NCBI GenBank assembly: GCA_012728165.1
Contig: JAAYFQ010000091.1
Coordinates: 1 to 60,230, forward strand
Length of the DNA stretch: 60,230 nucleotides
Direction: 5' to 3'
From: Synergistaceae bacterium
GTDB taxonomy: Bacteria > Synergistota > Synergistia > Synergistales > Synergistaceae
Shown: positions 34,076 to 43,379 of the stretch, piece by piece
Layout: each line of letters starts with the position of its first letter
Numbering within the stretch: the stretch's first letter is position 1
Made by a program: the position numbers and the translations under genes
The notes under the pieces: model-generated
Databases searched by the model: none
Seen by the model: only the letters and a program-made list of their open reading frames with translations
Told to the model about the DNA's origin: nothing

Positions 34076-36505
34076 CTATAGCCCTCGGATATCTCCGCCC
34101 AATCTTTTGTTAAGTTTTTTCGCTATTTGTTTTGTGACTAGGTCAATTTTATCCGATGTCAAAGTCCCTTCATCTGAACCTATCCATGTACGGAAAGTAA
34201 CGGATTTTTTGTTTTCGCCTATTTGAGATCCGCGATATTCGTCAATGAAGCGAACATCTTTTACAGATCCGGTCTTGAAAGCTACTTCGTATATGTCAGA
34301 CCATTTAACACTTTCATCAAATGTGATTGAAAGGTCAAAGTTTACACGCGGATATTCAGGCAGGTGAGTAAAAACATTGTTACGTGAGGCTAAGGGTTTT
34401 AATTTCTCAACGTCAAGTTCAAAAATAACCGTTACACTACGCCTTATTCCTGCATCGCGTGTTACCTTTGGAGATACAAGTCCGATTTCTCCAACAAGCT
34501 CGTCATTCAAAAGAATATTTATCCAAAGCTTATCTTCCGCCCACATAGGTTTTTGAATCTGAGCAAAGGAAAGTTTTTCCATCTGTGTTCCTGTGTGCAT
34601 ATGTTCAACTACACCTTTAGCCTCACGAAAAAGAACTCTTGCATCATTCCCGACAAAGGCAGCTCCTAGATGACGTGCCATATTCGGCAACATCTCCAGA
34701 GTCTCATTTATAGAGTGGTAATTGTTATTTTTGAATATCTGAGTTAATTCAAAAATACGGAAACTTTCATAATAACGTAGGTTTGTAAATACAGACTTTA
34801 GTAGTCCTGGAACAAGCGTTGAACGCAAATGGCTCTCGTTTGGTGCTGGAGGCATGCTAAGCTCAAGCATTTCGGACATATCAGCACCTGATGCTAAAAT
34901 ATACTCATCTTCTATCCATGGATACGTGAATATTTCTTGCATTCCGCAACGAAATGCTAAATATTCACGTAGTGCTCGCTCCATGCACGCCCCTCGTTGA
35001 TTGATAGCTTTCTCAAGCACAACAGTAGGAGGTACATATTCAAAATTCTCATAACCCATAAGGCGTGCTATCTCTTCAAGAATATCATCAGGTATGGAAA
35101 TATCACCTGTTGATCTCCATGACGGCACTTTTACTAACATATCATCGCCGTTGAATGAAACTTCGAAACCAAGTGACTTTAAATATTTATCTATTTGTTG
35201 CTCTGAAAGTTCCTTGCCTAGCCTTTTGCGCAGGAATGTAAGGCTAACTCTGATCTTAGCTTCTTCAAGTGGCATAGGATAGTTATCAACATACCCGCTA
35301 ATCTCAGCTTCAGGAAATTCGCGATTAAGCATACTCACAATTACAGCTAAAGCGTCATCAACTCGCTGTGGGTCGATGCCCTTTTCAAAACGAGAAGAAG
35401 CTTCCGTTCTTAGATCAAATCGCTGAGCAGTTCTTCGAATGCTTAGTGCATCAAAATTAGCTACTTCAACTATCAGTTCTGTTGTCTCACTTAGAATAGA
35501 ATCAAGTTTTCCACCCATAACTCCCGCAAGAGCAACAGCTGCCTTTTCATCTGCTATAACAAGGTCTTCTGTCGTTAGAGTGAGTATGTCGCCATCAAGC
35601 AACTCAAGTTTTTCACCTGCAAAAGCTCTTCTGACATGGATGCTGCCCTTTATATGATTTCTGTCGAATCCATGTGTAGGCTGACCTGTAGCAAGCATTA
35701 CATAGTTTGTTATATCTACAGGAAGACTGATAGGTCTGACTCCTACGCGCCAAAGAAGACTCTGAATTGCAAACGGAGACGGGACGTTCTTTATGTTTTT
35801 TACCACGAGCCCTGCATAACGAGCACAGCATTCTTTTGAGTCAATCACTATTGAAAGACCATCTGTTGTCTTTGGCAATTCAACTTTGTCAAAAGGTTTC
35901 AGCTGACAGCCGTAGATTGCTGCAAGTTCTCTTGCCATACCATAATGTCCCCAAAGGTCAGGGCGATTTGTCAATGATTTATTGTCAATGTCGATAATTA
36001 TATCGTCTAGATCCAAAGCCTCAGCAACAGGAGTTCCAGGTTTAATATCAAAGTTTGTAATGTCCATAATTTCAGCAGGCTGAGTTGTAGGGAACAAATC
36101 TTCTAAACCTATTTCATTCGAAGAACAAATCATTCCATAACTCATTACACCGCGAAGTTTAGACGGTTTTATCTCAACAGGGTCCCCCTCCCCGTGCCAA
36201 CTAACCATTGCACCAGGAACGGCAACAACTGTAAGTTGATTTGGGGCTAGATTCACACCACCGCAAACTATCGTGCTTGGTTCTGTATCGCCAACGTCAA
36301 CTTTACAAACACGAAGTTTATCTGCGTCTGGATGTGACTCTACTGTCAATATGCGACCTACAACAAATCCGTTCAAATTCTTTTTAATACTAACAGTGTC
36401 TTCCACTTCAACGGTACACATAGTAAGATCATATGACAACTTCGTCATAGTAAGGTCTTTCGGAAGATTCACATATTTTTTTATCCAGTTTAATGAAAGT
36501 TTCAT
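34076..36505 (-). CDS. pheT: Phenylalanine-tRNA ligase beta subunit
   Basis: This 809-residue subunit has the N-terminal tRNA-binding (EMAP-like) domain (VVGRILTVESHPDADKLRVCKVDVG), the B3/B4 editing domain, B5 (RKRLGKELSEQQIDKYLKSLGF), a catalytic-like core, and the C-terminal anticodon-binding FDX-ACB domain. It forms an alpha2-beta2 enzyme with PheS, encoded 12 nt upstream. GGAG 9 nt before the ATG. Complete. Confidence 0.96.
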   Translation of the reverse strand: MKLSLNWIKKYVNLPKDLTMTKLSYDLTMCTVEVEDTVSIKKNLNGFVVGRILTVESHPDADKLRVCKVDVGDTEPSTIVCGGVNLAPNQLTVVAVPGAMVSWHGEGDPVEIKPSKLRGVMSYGMICSSNEIGLEDLFPTTQPAEIMDITNFDIKPGTPVAEALDLDDIIIDIDNKSLTNRPDLWGHYGMARELAAIYGCQLKPFDKVELPKTTDGLSIVIDSKECCARYAGLVVKNIKNVPSPFAIQSLLWRVGVRPISLPVDITNYVMLATGQPTHGFDRNHIKGSIHVRRAFAGEKLELLDGDILTLTTEDLVIADEKAAVALAGVMGGKLDSILSETTELIVEVANFDALSIRRTAQRFDLRTEASSRFEKGIDPQRVDDALAVIVSMLNREFPEAEISGYVDNYPMPLEEAKIRVSLTFLRKRLGKELSEQQIDKYLKSLGFEVSFNGDDMLVKVPSWRSTGDISIPDDILEEIARLMGYENFEYVPPTVVLEKAINQRGACMERALREYLAFRCGMQEIFTYPWIEDEYILASGADMSEMLELSMPPAPNESHLRSTLVPGLLKSVFTNLRYYESFRIFELTQIFKNNNYHSINETLEMLPNMARHLGAAFVGNDARVLFREAKGVVEHMHTGTQMEKLSFAQIQKPMWAEDKLWINILLNDELVGEIGLVSPKVTRDAGIRRSVTVIFELDVEKLKPLASRNNVFTHLPEYPRVNFDLSITFDESVKWSDIYEVAFKTGSVKDVRFIDEYRGSQIGENKKSVTFRTWIGSDEGTLTSDKIDLVTKQIAKKLNKRLGGDIRGL

Positions 36506-36517
36506 TATATCTATCTC

Positions 36518-37615
36518 CTATTTGAACTGATTAAGAAAACGGAGGTCAGCACTGTGAAAAAGCCTCACATCATCAACACCGTAACGCATCATCACAAGGC
36601 GGTCAAGACCAATATTAATATAGAATCCAGACCAAACTGAAGGGTCAAGTCCTGCGGCTTTAAGAACATTGGGATGAGGTGTTCCACCCGGCATAACTTC
36701 TATCCAACCAACATGTTTGCAAACCTTACAGCCTGCTCCATCACATACAAGACAAAGCATGTCTATTTCGAAACCAGGCTCAACAAACGGGAAATAACCA
36801 ACTCTCATACGTACTTTCACATCACGTCCAAAAACTTTATCAAGAATAGTCTTTACAAGAATCTTTCCTGATGCAAAAGAAAAATCTTTATCAACTATTA
36901 AGGCTTCATACTGGAAAAAGGCTCTTTCGTGACGAGCATCTGTAGTTTCATTGCGATAGACACGTCCAGGATATACAAAACGTGCAGGAGCTCCATGTTG
37001 CTGAAGATAGCGCACACTGGCACCTGTTAGGTGAGGACGCATACAGAGACGTTTCGCTCCATGTCCTTCATCATGACCTTTTATCCAATACGTATCCATG
37101 CTCTCCCGTGCAGGGTGCTCTGGAGGAAAATTAAGATTATCAAAAGCAAAAAGCTCACTTGTTATCTCTGGCTCACTGAATACCTCAAAACCCAAAGAAT
37201 TAAAGGCATCATTAAGATCATAGCAAATCTGTGTAATTGGATGTAATCCCCCTTGCTGTGGGACTATTCCAGGAAGAGTTATATCCACCTCTCCATCTAC
37301 AGAAGAAAGAGAGTCGAGCAAATGTTCGTTATGCTGATCTATTGCGTCACTAAGTACTTGTTTGACCTCATTTGCCGCCTGTCCAAGGATTTTTCTAACT
37401 TCAGGAGAAGCCTGTCCGACACTTTTAAGTATTTCTGTAACCTTTCCTTTACGCCCAATCAAGTTAGCACGAACAAGTTGAAGTTCTTCAGGAAGAAACG
37501 TAGCGTTTATTTTTTCAATCCCTGCAGTTTTAATCTCTTTTAGTCTTGCAAACAGATCGTTTTTTTCAACTGTATTTTCTTTCGATTGCATATTGTCCTT
37601 CAGTTTATCAAGCAC
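36518..37615 (-). CDS. pheS: Phenylalanine-tRNA ligase alpha subunit
   Basis: This catalytic subunit of 365 residues shows the class II core: HPITQICYDLNDAF, the PARESMDTYWIKG region, RPHLTGASVRYLQQ (motif 2 area), GRVYRNETTDARHERAFFQYE, and GLDRLVMMRYGVDDVRLFHSADLRFL (motif 3). A cysteine cluster CLVCDGAGCKVC lies in the late region, as in several bacterial PheS. I start at GTG 37615, 8 nt after GGAGG; a TTG at 37630 would place the Shine-Dalgarno inside the gene. Operon with pheT. Confidence 0.95.
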   Translation of the reverse strand: MLDKLKDNMQSKENTVEKNDLFARLKEIKTAGIEKINATFLPEELQLVRANLIGRKGKVTEILKSVGQASPEVRKILGQAANEVKQVLSDAIDQHNEHLLDSLSSVDGEVDITLPGIVPQQGGLHPITQICYDLNDAFNSLGFEVFSEPEITSELFAFDNLNFPPEHPARESMDTYWIKGHDEGHGAKRLCMRPHLTGASVRYLQQHGAPARFVYPGRVYRNETTDARHERAFFQYEALIVDKDFSFASGKILVKTILDKVFGRDVKVRMRVGYFPFVEPGFEIDMLCLVCDGAGCKVCKHVGWIEVMPGGTPHPNVLKAAGLDPSVWSGFYINIGLDRLVMMRYGVDDVRLFHSADLRFLNQFK

Positions 37616-37685
37616 TTCGTATTCCTCCAATATCTATTCACCGTTAATGCAGCATTTCCGGTGGATCTGTTTCGTTAGTTATTAT

Positions 37686-38357
37686 TTATTCCTCTGATTC
37701 TTTATCAATAATTTTATCCATATTTGTCTTATGTCCTAATACCCATAGTTTATCTTCAATATCAAAAGGCCTCGAAGGAGATGGCGCAAACTGCTCACCG
37801 TCATGTTCGAGAAGCACAACCACAACATTATAGCGCTGTAAAAAACGTAATTCAGCAATTGTTTTCCCTATCATATCTTTGGTTGGATTTATCTTGCCAA
37901 GAACAAAATCTCCGCCTTCTATTTTGGTAAAACTTGCATACCAAGGATAGACAAGATTTTCCGCCATATGCTGACCCATTTCTGATTCAGGCAAAATAAT
38001 AGTATGTGCTCCTACTCTTTTTAAAACTTTAGCGTGGACAGCGTTGGCAGCTCGAGCAATAACAACAGGAACTCCAATTTCAACAAGTATAGAAGTACAG
38101 AGGATGCTTGCTTCTATTGCTTCACCTATTGCAACAATCGCAACATCAACTTCCTTGGCTCCTATTTTGATGAGAGAAGCTTCATCCTCAACATCAATCT
38201 GCGCGGCAACATCTATTTTCTCAGACATTTCCGTTATCGGAGCAAGCATATTATCAACACCAATGACTGTCTGTCCCAACTCCACTAGTTTTTCAGCAAG
38301 TGAAATTCCAAAACGTCCAAGTCCGACTATAAGAAATACTTTTTTATCGTTTGCCAT
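37686..38357 (-). CDS. ktrA: Potassium uptake regulatory subunit, TrkA/KtrA family
   Basis: This 223-residue cytoplasmic ring protein has an N-terminal RCK domain with the nucleotide motif GLGRFGISLAEKL and the acidic D of VIGVDN, plus a C-terminal RCK domain (GKINPTKDMIGKTIAEL). It binds ATP/ADP or NAD(H) and gates the KtrB/TrkH pore encoded 54 nt upstream. GGAGG 7 nt before the ATG. The length is that of KtrA (one RCK pair), not of full TrkA. Confidence 0.92.
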   Translation of the reverse strand: MANDKKVFLIVGLGRFGISLAEKLVELGQTVIGVDNMLAPITEMSEKIDVAAQIDVEDEASLIKIGAKEVDVAIVAIGEAIEASILCTSILVEIGVPVVIARAANAVHAKVLKRVGAHTIILPESEMGQHMAENLVYPWYASFTKIEGGDFVLGKINPTKDMIGKTIAELRFLQRYNVVVVLLEHDGEQFAPSPSRPFDIEDKLWVLGHKTNMDKIIDKESEE

Positions 38358-38411
38358 GTCAGAACCTCCAAACTTTCTAATGTTTCAATTAGATATAACT
38401 CTAAAATCATT

Positions 38412-39737
38412 TTAGCCTATTGGAATATGTGTATCAGAATAAACTATTTCTGGGCCTTTATCCCGAGAGACAATCGACGCGAAAAACGACAGTATTCCAA
38501 CTCTACCCCAAAACATAAGTAGTACAAGTATTATTTTACCAGCACTGGAGAAGTTTGGAGTAATTCCTGTGCTCAAACCTACTGTGCCCATAGCCGAAGC
38601 GGCTTCAAAAATCACATCAGCAAAAGGCATTTTTTCTATATAAGTAAGTAATATAGCTGCATTAAAAAAAGTTATTATATAGACCACCGTCAACGCAAGA
38701 GCGCGCCGAACTGTCGAATGAGGAATGGCTCTGTGCATAAATGTAGTTTCTCGTCTGCTATGAAGCTCATTCCATACTGATACAGCAAGAACTCCAATGG
38801 TTGTCGTTTTAATTCCGCCTCCTGTGGAAGACGGGGAGGCACCAATTATCATCAATGTAATCATAATAATACGCCCCAGAGTAGAAAAATGTGCTGGCGC
38901 AACGGTATCAAACCCAGCAGTTCTGCACGTTACACTTGCAAAAAGTGCATTCCATATTTTTGAAAGAAAAGGTAATTCTCTAAATGAGTGGTCCCAGTCA
39001 GAGATAATAATAAAAACTGCACCAAAAATTATGAGTGATATTGTAATAAAAATAACCATCTTAGAATAATGTGAAAGCTTTTTATTGTCTGCTATAGCTT
39101 GCCAGCATTCAGCGAAAACAGGAAAACCGATACCACCTAGAATAATGAGCAGCATAATAACACCTGGTACTATGAAAGATAAAGAAAAACCATTTAATCC
39201 ATTCACAATGGGAGAAAATCCAGCATTGCAAAATGCACTTATAGAATGAAATATTGCATAGTAGATTGATGTAGAAGTTGTTTCTCCATGCAAAATAAAA
39301 CCGAAAAAGAGAAAGGTCGCTCCAAGCAGTTCAAGAAATAGCGTGTAATGAATTACGATTTTAAAAAGTTTTACTGCACCATGAATTCCCTCAACACCAA
39401 GACCGCTAAGAAAAGACATTCGGCTCTTGACGCCTATACGTTTTCCTACCGCCATTGCCATAAGCATCATTCCGGTCATAAATCCTAATCCGCCAAGCTG
39501 AATCAAAATAAGTAAAATTATTTGTGAAAGTAGTCCTAAATCAGTGCCTATGTTTATCGTAGTTAATCCTGTGACACAAACGCCTGATGCGGCAAGAAAA
39601 ATTGAATCCACAAGAGAAAGTGGAAGATTATAAATGTAATTATTACACAAATATAACAGAAGGGCTCCCGCCAGTATAACTAGCAGGAACCCCTGAACAA
39701 GTACTCTTTCAACCCTGTGAGAGGTTCGAAATAGCAA
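38412..39737 (-). CDS. ktrB: Potassium uptake membrane subunit, TrkH/KtrB family
   Basis: This 441-residue channel-like transporter has four M1-P-M2 repeats. The four selectivity-filter glycines are visible in SGVCVTGLTT, AFCNAGFS, TCRTAGFD and MGTVGLST. Its length matches KtrB. The start is probably TTG, 5 nt after GAGGGA, and lies 14 nt after the rplT stop, so it may be cotranscribed with infC-rpmI-rplT. With KtrA it imports K+ (with Na+ in many bacteria). Confidence 0.93.
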   Translation of the reverse strand: MLFRTSHRVERVLVQGFLLVILAGALLLYLCNNYIYNLPLSLVDSIFLAASGVCVTGLTTINIGTDLGLLSQIILLILIQLGGLGFMTGMMLMAMAVGKRIGVKSRMSFLSGLGVEGIHGAVKLFKIVIHYTLFLELLGATFLFFGFILHGETTSTSIYYAIFHSISAFCNAGFSPIVNGLNGFSLSFIVPGVIMLLIILGGIGFPVFAECWQAIADNKKLSHYSKMVIFITISLIIFGAVFIIISDWDHSFRELPFLSKIWNALFASVTCRTAGFDTVAPAHFSTLGRIIMITLMIIGASPSSTGGGIKTTTIGVLAVSVWNELHSRRETTFMHRAIPHSTVRRALALTVVYIITFFNAAILLTYIEKMPFADVIFEAASAMGTVGLSTGITPNFSSAGKIILVLLMFWGRVGILSFFASIVSRDKGPEIVYSDTHIPIG

Positions 39738-39750
39738 GATATTCCCTCAG

Positions 39751-40101
39751 TTAGAGGGCAGCCTTAGCCTTATCGACAAGTTGCGCGAAAGCGGACATGT
39801 CGTTAACTGCAAGGTCTGCAAGCATCTTGCGGTTAATTGTTATATTTGCCTTCTTTAGACCATTTATGAGAGCACTGTAAGCCATTCCATTGGCTCTTGC
39901 TGCTGCGTTTATACGAATAATCCAAAGTTTGCGAAAATCGCGTTTTTTACGCTTGCGGTCTATAAATGAGCTTGCTAAAGCGTGTAAATAAGCCTCACGG
40001 GCACGACGGCAAACATTCTTCTTACGCCCCCAGAAACCTTTTGTAACTGTATATAATTTTTTTAATTTATTGCGGCTTGCGCTAGATCCCCTTACTCGCA
40101 T
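39751..40101 (-). CDS. rplT: Ribosomal protein bL20
   Basis: This 116-residue basic protein binds 23S rRNA early in 50S assembly. The core [22 protein letters not shown]...[20 protein letters not shown] is canonical. In many bacteria L20 represses infC-rpmI-rplT through its leader RNA; a leader with a terminator is present upstream of infC here. GAGGAG 9 nt before the ATG. Confidence 0.97.
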   Translation of the reverse strand: MRVRGSSASRNKLKKLYTVTKGFWGRKKNVCRRAREAYLHALASSFIDRKRKKRDFRKLWIIRINAAARANGMAYSALINGLKKANITINRKMLADLAVNDMSAFAQLVDKAKAAL

Positions 40102-40144
40102 TTTATGTCACTCCTCAAAATATTCTATCTTTTTATCCCTAGGT

Positions 40145-40342
40145 TTAAGCGTAGGGCAATACTTTTGTAACGTGTGATGCTACGCAAAGTGGAAGTATTC
40201 CCTTTTTCCTAAGGGCGCGCCTGCGCTTGGAGTTTTTAGTTACAAGAAGGTGTCCTCGTCCAGACTTTTTATAGCTAACCTTACCTGTTCCTGTAATTTT
40301 AAAGCGTTTCTTTGTGCCTGAATGTGTTTTCATTTTAGGCAT
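40145..40342 (-). CDS. rpmI: Ribosomal protein bL35
   Basis: This 65-residue basic protein begins [20 protein letters not shown] and ends with a hydrophobic stretch, as in the family. GAGGAGG precedes the ATG. Middle gene of infC-rpmI-rplT. Confidence 0.97.
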   Translation of the reverse strand: MPKMKTHSGTKKRFKITGTGKVSYKKSGRGHLLVTKNSKRRRALRKKGILPLCVASHVTKVLPYA

Positions 40343-40395
40343 TGCTTGTTCCTCCTCTTCGATCCATACCCGAATACAGGGTACTGTTTAAAATT

Positions 40396-41124
40396 TTATG
40401 CTTTTGTTTCTGTTTCAGCCTTTGCTGTAGGTTTCGCATCAGATTCTGGTTTGGTTGTCGCTTTTGTCTCTTTTTTCACGTCAGCTTCAGCTTCAACTTT
40501 TGGCTTTGCTTTTATCTTTAATTCTTCTTTTGGTTTGTCAGAAGAAACAGCTTTCTTAACAATTACTTTTGGTGCTGGTTTGGGCTTACTGATCGGCTCC
40601 GTTGCAATAGGAGCAATCATAATTCTCATATATGATCCTTCCATACGCGGCTGTGATTCAACTTTGCCATATTCTTCAACTTCAGCAACAACCTTGTTGA
40701 GAACTTCACGTCCTCTATCTAAAAAGGCCATTTCTCTTCCGCGAAAGAAAATAGAGGATTTGACTCTATTGCCCTCTTTAAGGAATTTTATTATGGCTTT
40801 AACCTTGAAATCATAGTCATGTTTATCAATTTTGGGACGCATTTTTATTTCTTTTACAACATGACTCTTTTGTTTCTTACGTGCGTCTTTATCTTTTTTC
40901 TGCTGTTGAAAACGGTACTTGCCGTAATTCATTATGCGACACACTGGCGGAGTCGCCGTGGGAGCAACTTCAACCAAATCTAGTGAAGCCTCTTCGGCTA
41001 ATGCTATTGCATCCACTGTTTTCATCACGCCTCGTTTTACATTCTCATGGTCAATGAGAAGCACCTCTGGTGATCTAATATCAGAATTAACGCGAAATTC
41101 ATCTTCTTTCATGTTTGCTGCTAT
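40396..41124 (-). CDS. infC: Translation initiation factor IF-3 with long charged C-terminal tail and probable ATA start
   Basis: IF-3 prevents early subunit joining and checks the start codon. N-domain (FRVNSDIRSPEVLLID), linker (QQQKKDKDARKKQK) and C-domain (KEIKMRPKIDKHDYDFKVK...GRVKSS-like NRVKSSIFFRGREM) are complete. About 70 extra residues follow (from near residue 170), rich in Lys, Pro, Ala and Glu. The ATG at 41112 is 21 nt from the only Shine-Dalgarno, AGGAGG (41134-41139). An in-frame ATA at 41122-41124 is 9 nt from it. Non-canonical infC starts (AUU in E. coli) mediate autoregulation, so I use ATA; with it the protein is 242 residues. Confidence 0.9.
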   Translation of the reverse strand: MAANMKEDEFRVNSDIRSPEVLLIDHENVKRGVMKTVDAIALAEEASLDLVEVAPTATPPVCRIMNYGKYRFQQQKKDKDARKKQKSHVVKEIKMRPKIDKHDYDFKVKAIIKFLKEGNRVKSSIFFRGREMAFLDRGREVLNKVVAEVEEYGKVESQPRMEGSYMRIMIAPIATEPISKPKPAPKVIVKKAVSSDKPKEELKIKAKPKVEAEADVKKETKATTKPESDAKPTAKAETETKA

Positions 41125-41290
41125 GGCGTTACACCTCCTGAAAATATTTTTGTTTCACATAGAAAATGGGACTCGATGCAAAAATGCACCAAGCCCCATA
41201 AAATTACTTCTGGGGGTCAACCTGACAACTAACTTTGTCGGCAGGCGAGAGGCGCATCCTCTACTTAAATACCCTTTGCTATATATTAAC
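41125..41290 (-). promoter_or_regulatory. infC-rpmI-rplT leader RNA with attenuator
   Basis: This untranslated leader of about 165 nt (start inferred from the promoter) holds, in order, a GAGG/CCTC hairpin, a bulged stem (CCT-GCC-GACAA with TTGTC-AGG), a CCCCC run and the terminator at 41166-41199. The CCCCC run can pair with the GGGG of the terminator's 5' arm, which would form an antiterminator. This is the location and layout of L20-controlled leaders in Firmicutes. I cannot match the L20-binding sequence by eye. Confidence 0.6.
41166..41199 (-). terminator. Intrinsic attenuator inside the infC leader
   Basis: On the minus strand a stem of about 15 bp (ATGGGGCTTGGTGCA with TGCATCGAGTCCCAT, including G-T pairs) closes a TTTT loop and is followed by TTTTCT. 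It ends about 26 nt before the Shine-Dalgarno of infC. Confidence 0.75.
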
Positions 41291-41296
41291 TTAGAA

Positions 41297-41325
41297 ATAT
41301 TAACATAAAACTCCTTAATAAGCAA
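41297..41325 (-). promoter_or_regulatory. Promoter of infC-rpmI-rplT
   Basis: TTGCTT (41325-41320) and TAATAT (41302-41297) are separated by 17 bp on the minus strand. It lies between the thrS stop codon and the infC leader, so infC need not depend on thrS transcription. Confidence 0.6.
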
Positions 41326-41460
41326 ATGTTTTTACAATCTCAATTTGCCAATCTCGAACACAACAATAAAATAATATTGATGTAGAAATAGAGATCAAGT
41401 TAGAGCTGTTACTTTAATTGTAGATATTATAATATATTAATTATTAGATTAAGTAATTCC

Positions 41461-43356
41461 TTAATTTTTTATTGGATTGAATTCGTTGTCAAAATGCTCC
41501 ATTAGCTGGTCAAAAGTCATTGAGCCAATATCGCCTTTTGCTCTGTCTCGGACAGCAACTGTCATTTCATCAACTTCTTTCTGTCCTATGACGAGCATGT
41601 AAGGAACTTTCTGAAGCTGTGCGTCACGAATCTTTTTTCCGAGTTTTTCATCTCTGTCATCGACTTCAACGCGGACACCTTTTTTCTGAAGCTTCTTCTT
41701 TAGTTCTGTCGTATAGTCGCCAAATACTGCGCTGACTTGAAGAAGTTTAACCTGCACAGGTGCAATCCAGAAAGGGAATGCTCCAGCATAATGTTCGATA
41801 AGTATGCCCATGAACCTTTCAAGGCTACCAAGAACAGTTCTGTGAAGCATCACAGGACGATGTTCCGCACCATCGGCTCCAATATAAGTTATTTCAAATT
41901 TCTCCGGCAGCTGGAAATCAAGCTGAATTGTACCACACTGCCAAGTGCGACCAATACAATCCTCAAGATGAAAATCTATCTTCGGTCCGTAAAACGCTCC
42001 ATCTCCAGGATTGAGTTTAAATGGTGTATTAGTCTCTTCGAGGGCTTCCTGTAGTTTTTGTTCAGCCAGATTCCAAAGTTCACAGTCCCCCATTGAATCA
42101 GTAGGTCTCGTTGAAAGCTCTATATGGTATTTAAATCCAAAGACATCTTTGTAGATGTAGCTACTAAGGTCCATAATCGCTTTTATTTCATCTTTTATTT
42201 GTTCTGGCATGCAATAAATGTGAGCATCATCCTGTGTAAAAGCACGGACACGCATAAGTCCGTGAAGTGCACCTGAACGCTCATGACGATGAACAAAACC
42301 AAGTTCTGCAACGCGCATTGGAAGTTCTCTATAACTATGGATGTCGTTGTTATATAACAATATTCCACCGGGACAATTCATCGGTTTGATTGCAAAAGGA
42401 GCCTCATCTATTGTGGTGAAATACATGTTGTCCTTATAATGATCCCAATGACCAGACTTAATCCAAAGCGATCTGTCAAGAATCATAGGTGTTTTTATTT
42501 CGACATAATCACGTTTTGTGTGCTCGACACGCCAAAACTCAATCAGCTTGTTCATAATAACCATGCCCTTTGGATGAAAAAACGGAAATCCTGGGCTTTC
42601 TTTATGAATACTAAAAAAATCTAGCTCTTTACCTATTTTTCTATGATCACGTGCCTTGGCTTCTTTAAGACGGTGAAGATAATCTTTTAATTCATCTTCA
42701 CTGCCAAATGCAGTTCCATATATTCGTGTTAACATTTCGTTTTTTTCATCACCATGCCAATACGCTCCGGCAAGTGAAAGAAGTTTAAAAAACTTACAGA
42801 AACCTGTGTTTGGAACGTGTGGTCCGCGACAAAAGTCTACAAAGTTTCCCTCTTTATAAATAGAAAAAACTTCTCCATCTATTTTTTCAATCATGTCAAC
42901 TTTGAGGTCTTCTTCGTTTTTTGTAAAAAATGCGATTGCTTCATCTTTTGAAAGTTCTTCACGTGTGAGTGGAATTTTCTCCTGTGCTATTTTTCTCATT
43001 TCTGCTTCTATTTTGGGTAGATCTTCATCTGAAATCGGGTTAGGAAATCTTATATCATAGTAAAATCCATCTTTAATAGAGGGACCTATACCGAATTTCG
43101 CTTCAGGATAGAGACGTAGTATTGCATGAGCCAATAAATGAGCTGTGGAGTGACGGAGGAAATCGAGCCCTTCTTCAGTGCTTGCATCTATTGGTACAAA
43201 CTCGGTATCTTCTGTGAATACCTTGTCGCAATCTACTATTGTTCCGTCTACTTTTGCTCCTACGGCCTTTTTCAGACGCCATTTTTCTAACAACTGACGG
43301 ACAGAAGCACTGTCTGCTTCGTAACTTTTACCTTCCGGTGTTGTAAAACGTGCCAT
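41461..43356 (-). CDS. thrS: Threonine-tRNA ligase
   Basis: This 631-residue class II synthetase has an N-terminal TGS domain, the editing domain with zinc-type motifs (HSTAHLLAHA and, later, CRGPHVPNTGF), the catalytic core (MNCPGGILLYNNDIHSYRELP, RVRAFTQDDAHIYC, HRTVLGSLERFMG), and the anticodon-binding domain (PVQVKLLQV...GVRVEVDDRDEKLGKKI). GAGGAGG precedes the ATG. A T-box leader upstream couples expression to uncharged tRNA-Thr. Confidence 0.97.
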   Translation of the reverse strand: MARFTTPEGKSYEADSASVRQLLEKWRLKKAVGAKVDGTIVDCDKVFTEDTEFVPIDASTEEGLDFLRHSTAHLLAHAILRLYPEAKFGIGPSIKDGFYYDIRFPNPISDEDLPKIEAEMRKIAQEKIPLTREELSKDEAIAFFTKNEEDLKVDMIEKIDGEVFSIYKEGNFVDFCRGPHVPNTGFCKFFKLLSLAGAYWHGDEKNEMLTRIYGTAFGSEDELKDYLHRLKEAKARDHRKIGKELDFFSIHKESPGFPFFHPKGMVIMNKLIEFWRVEHTKRDYVEIKTPMILDRSLWIKSGHWDHYKDNMYFTTIDEAPFAIKPMNCPGGILLYNNDIHSYRELPMRVAELGFVHRHERSGALHGLMRVRAFTQDDAHIYCMPEQIKDEIKAIMDLSSYIYKDVFGFKYHIELSTRPTDSMGDCELWNLAEQKLQEALEETNTPFKLNPGDGAFYGPKIDFHLEDCIGRTWQCGTIQLDFQLPEKFEITYIGADGAEHRPVMLHRTVLGSLERFMGILIEHYAGAFPFWIAPVQVKLLQVSAVFGDYTTELKKKLQKKGVRVEVDDRDEKLGKKIRDAQLQKVPYMLVIGQKEVDEMTVAVRDRAKGDIGSMTFDQLMEHFDNEFNPIKN

Positions 43357-43379
43357 GAAACTACCTCCTCAATTAGAAT

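Noticed and set aside
41200-41290. Lysine-riboswitch-like bases (AGAGG, GCCGA) in the infC leader
   Set aside because: The region is far shorter than a lysine riboswitch, lacks its five-stem layout, and sits before infC where ribosomal-protein control is expected.
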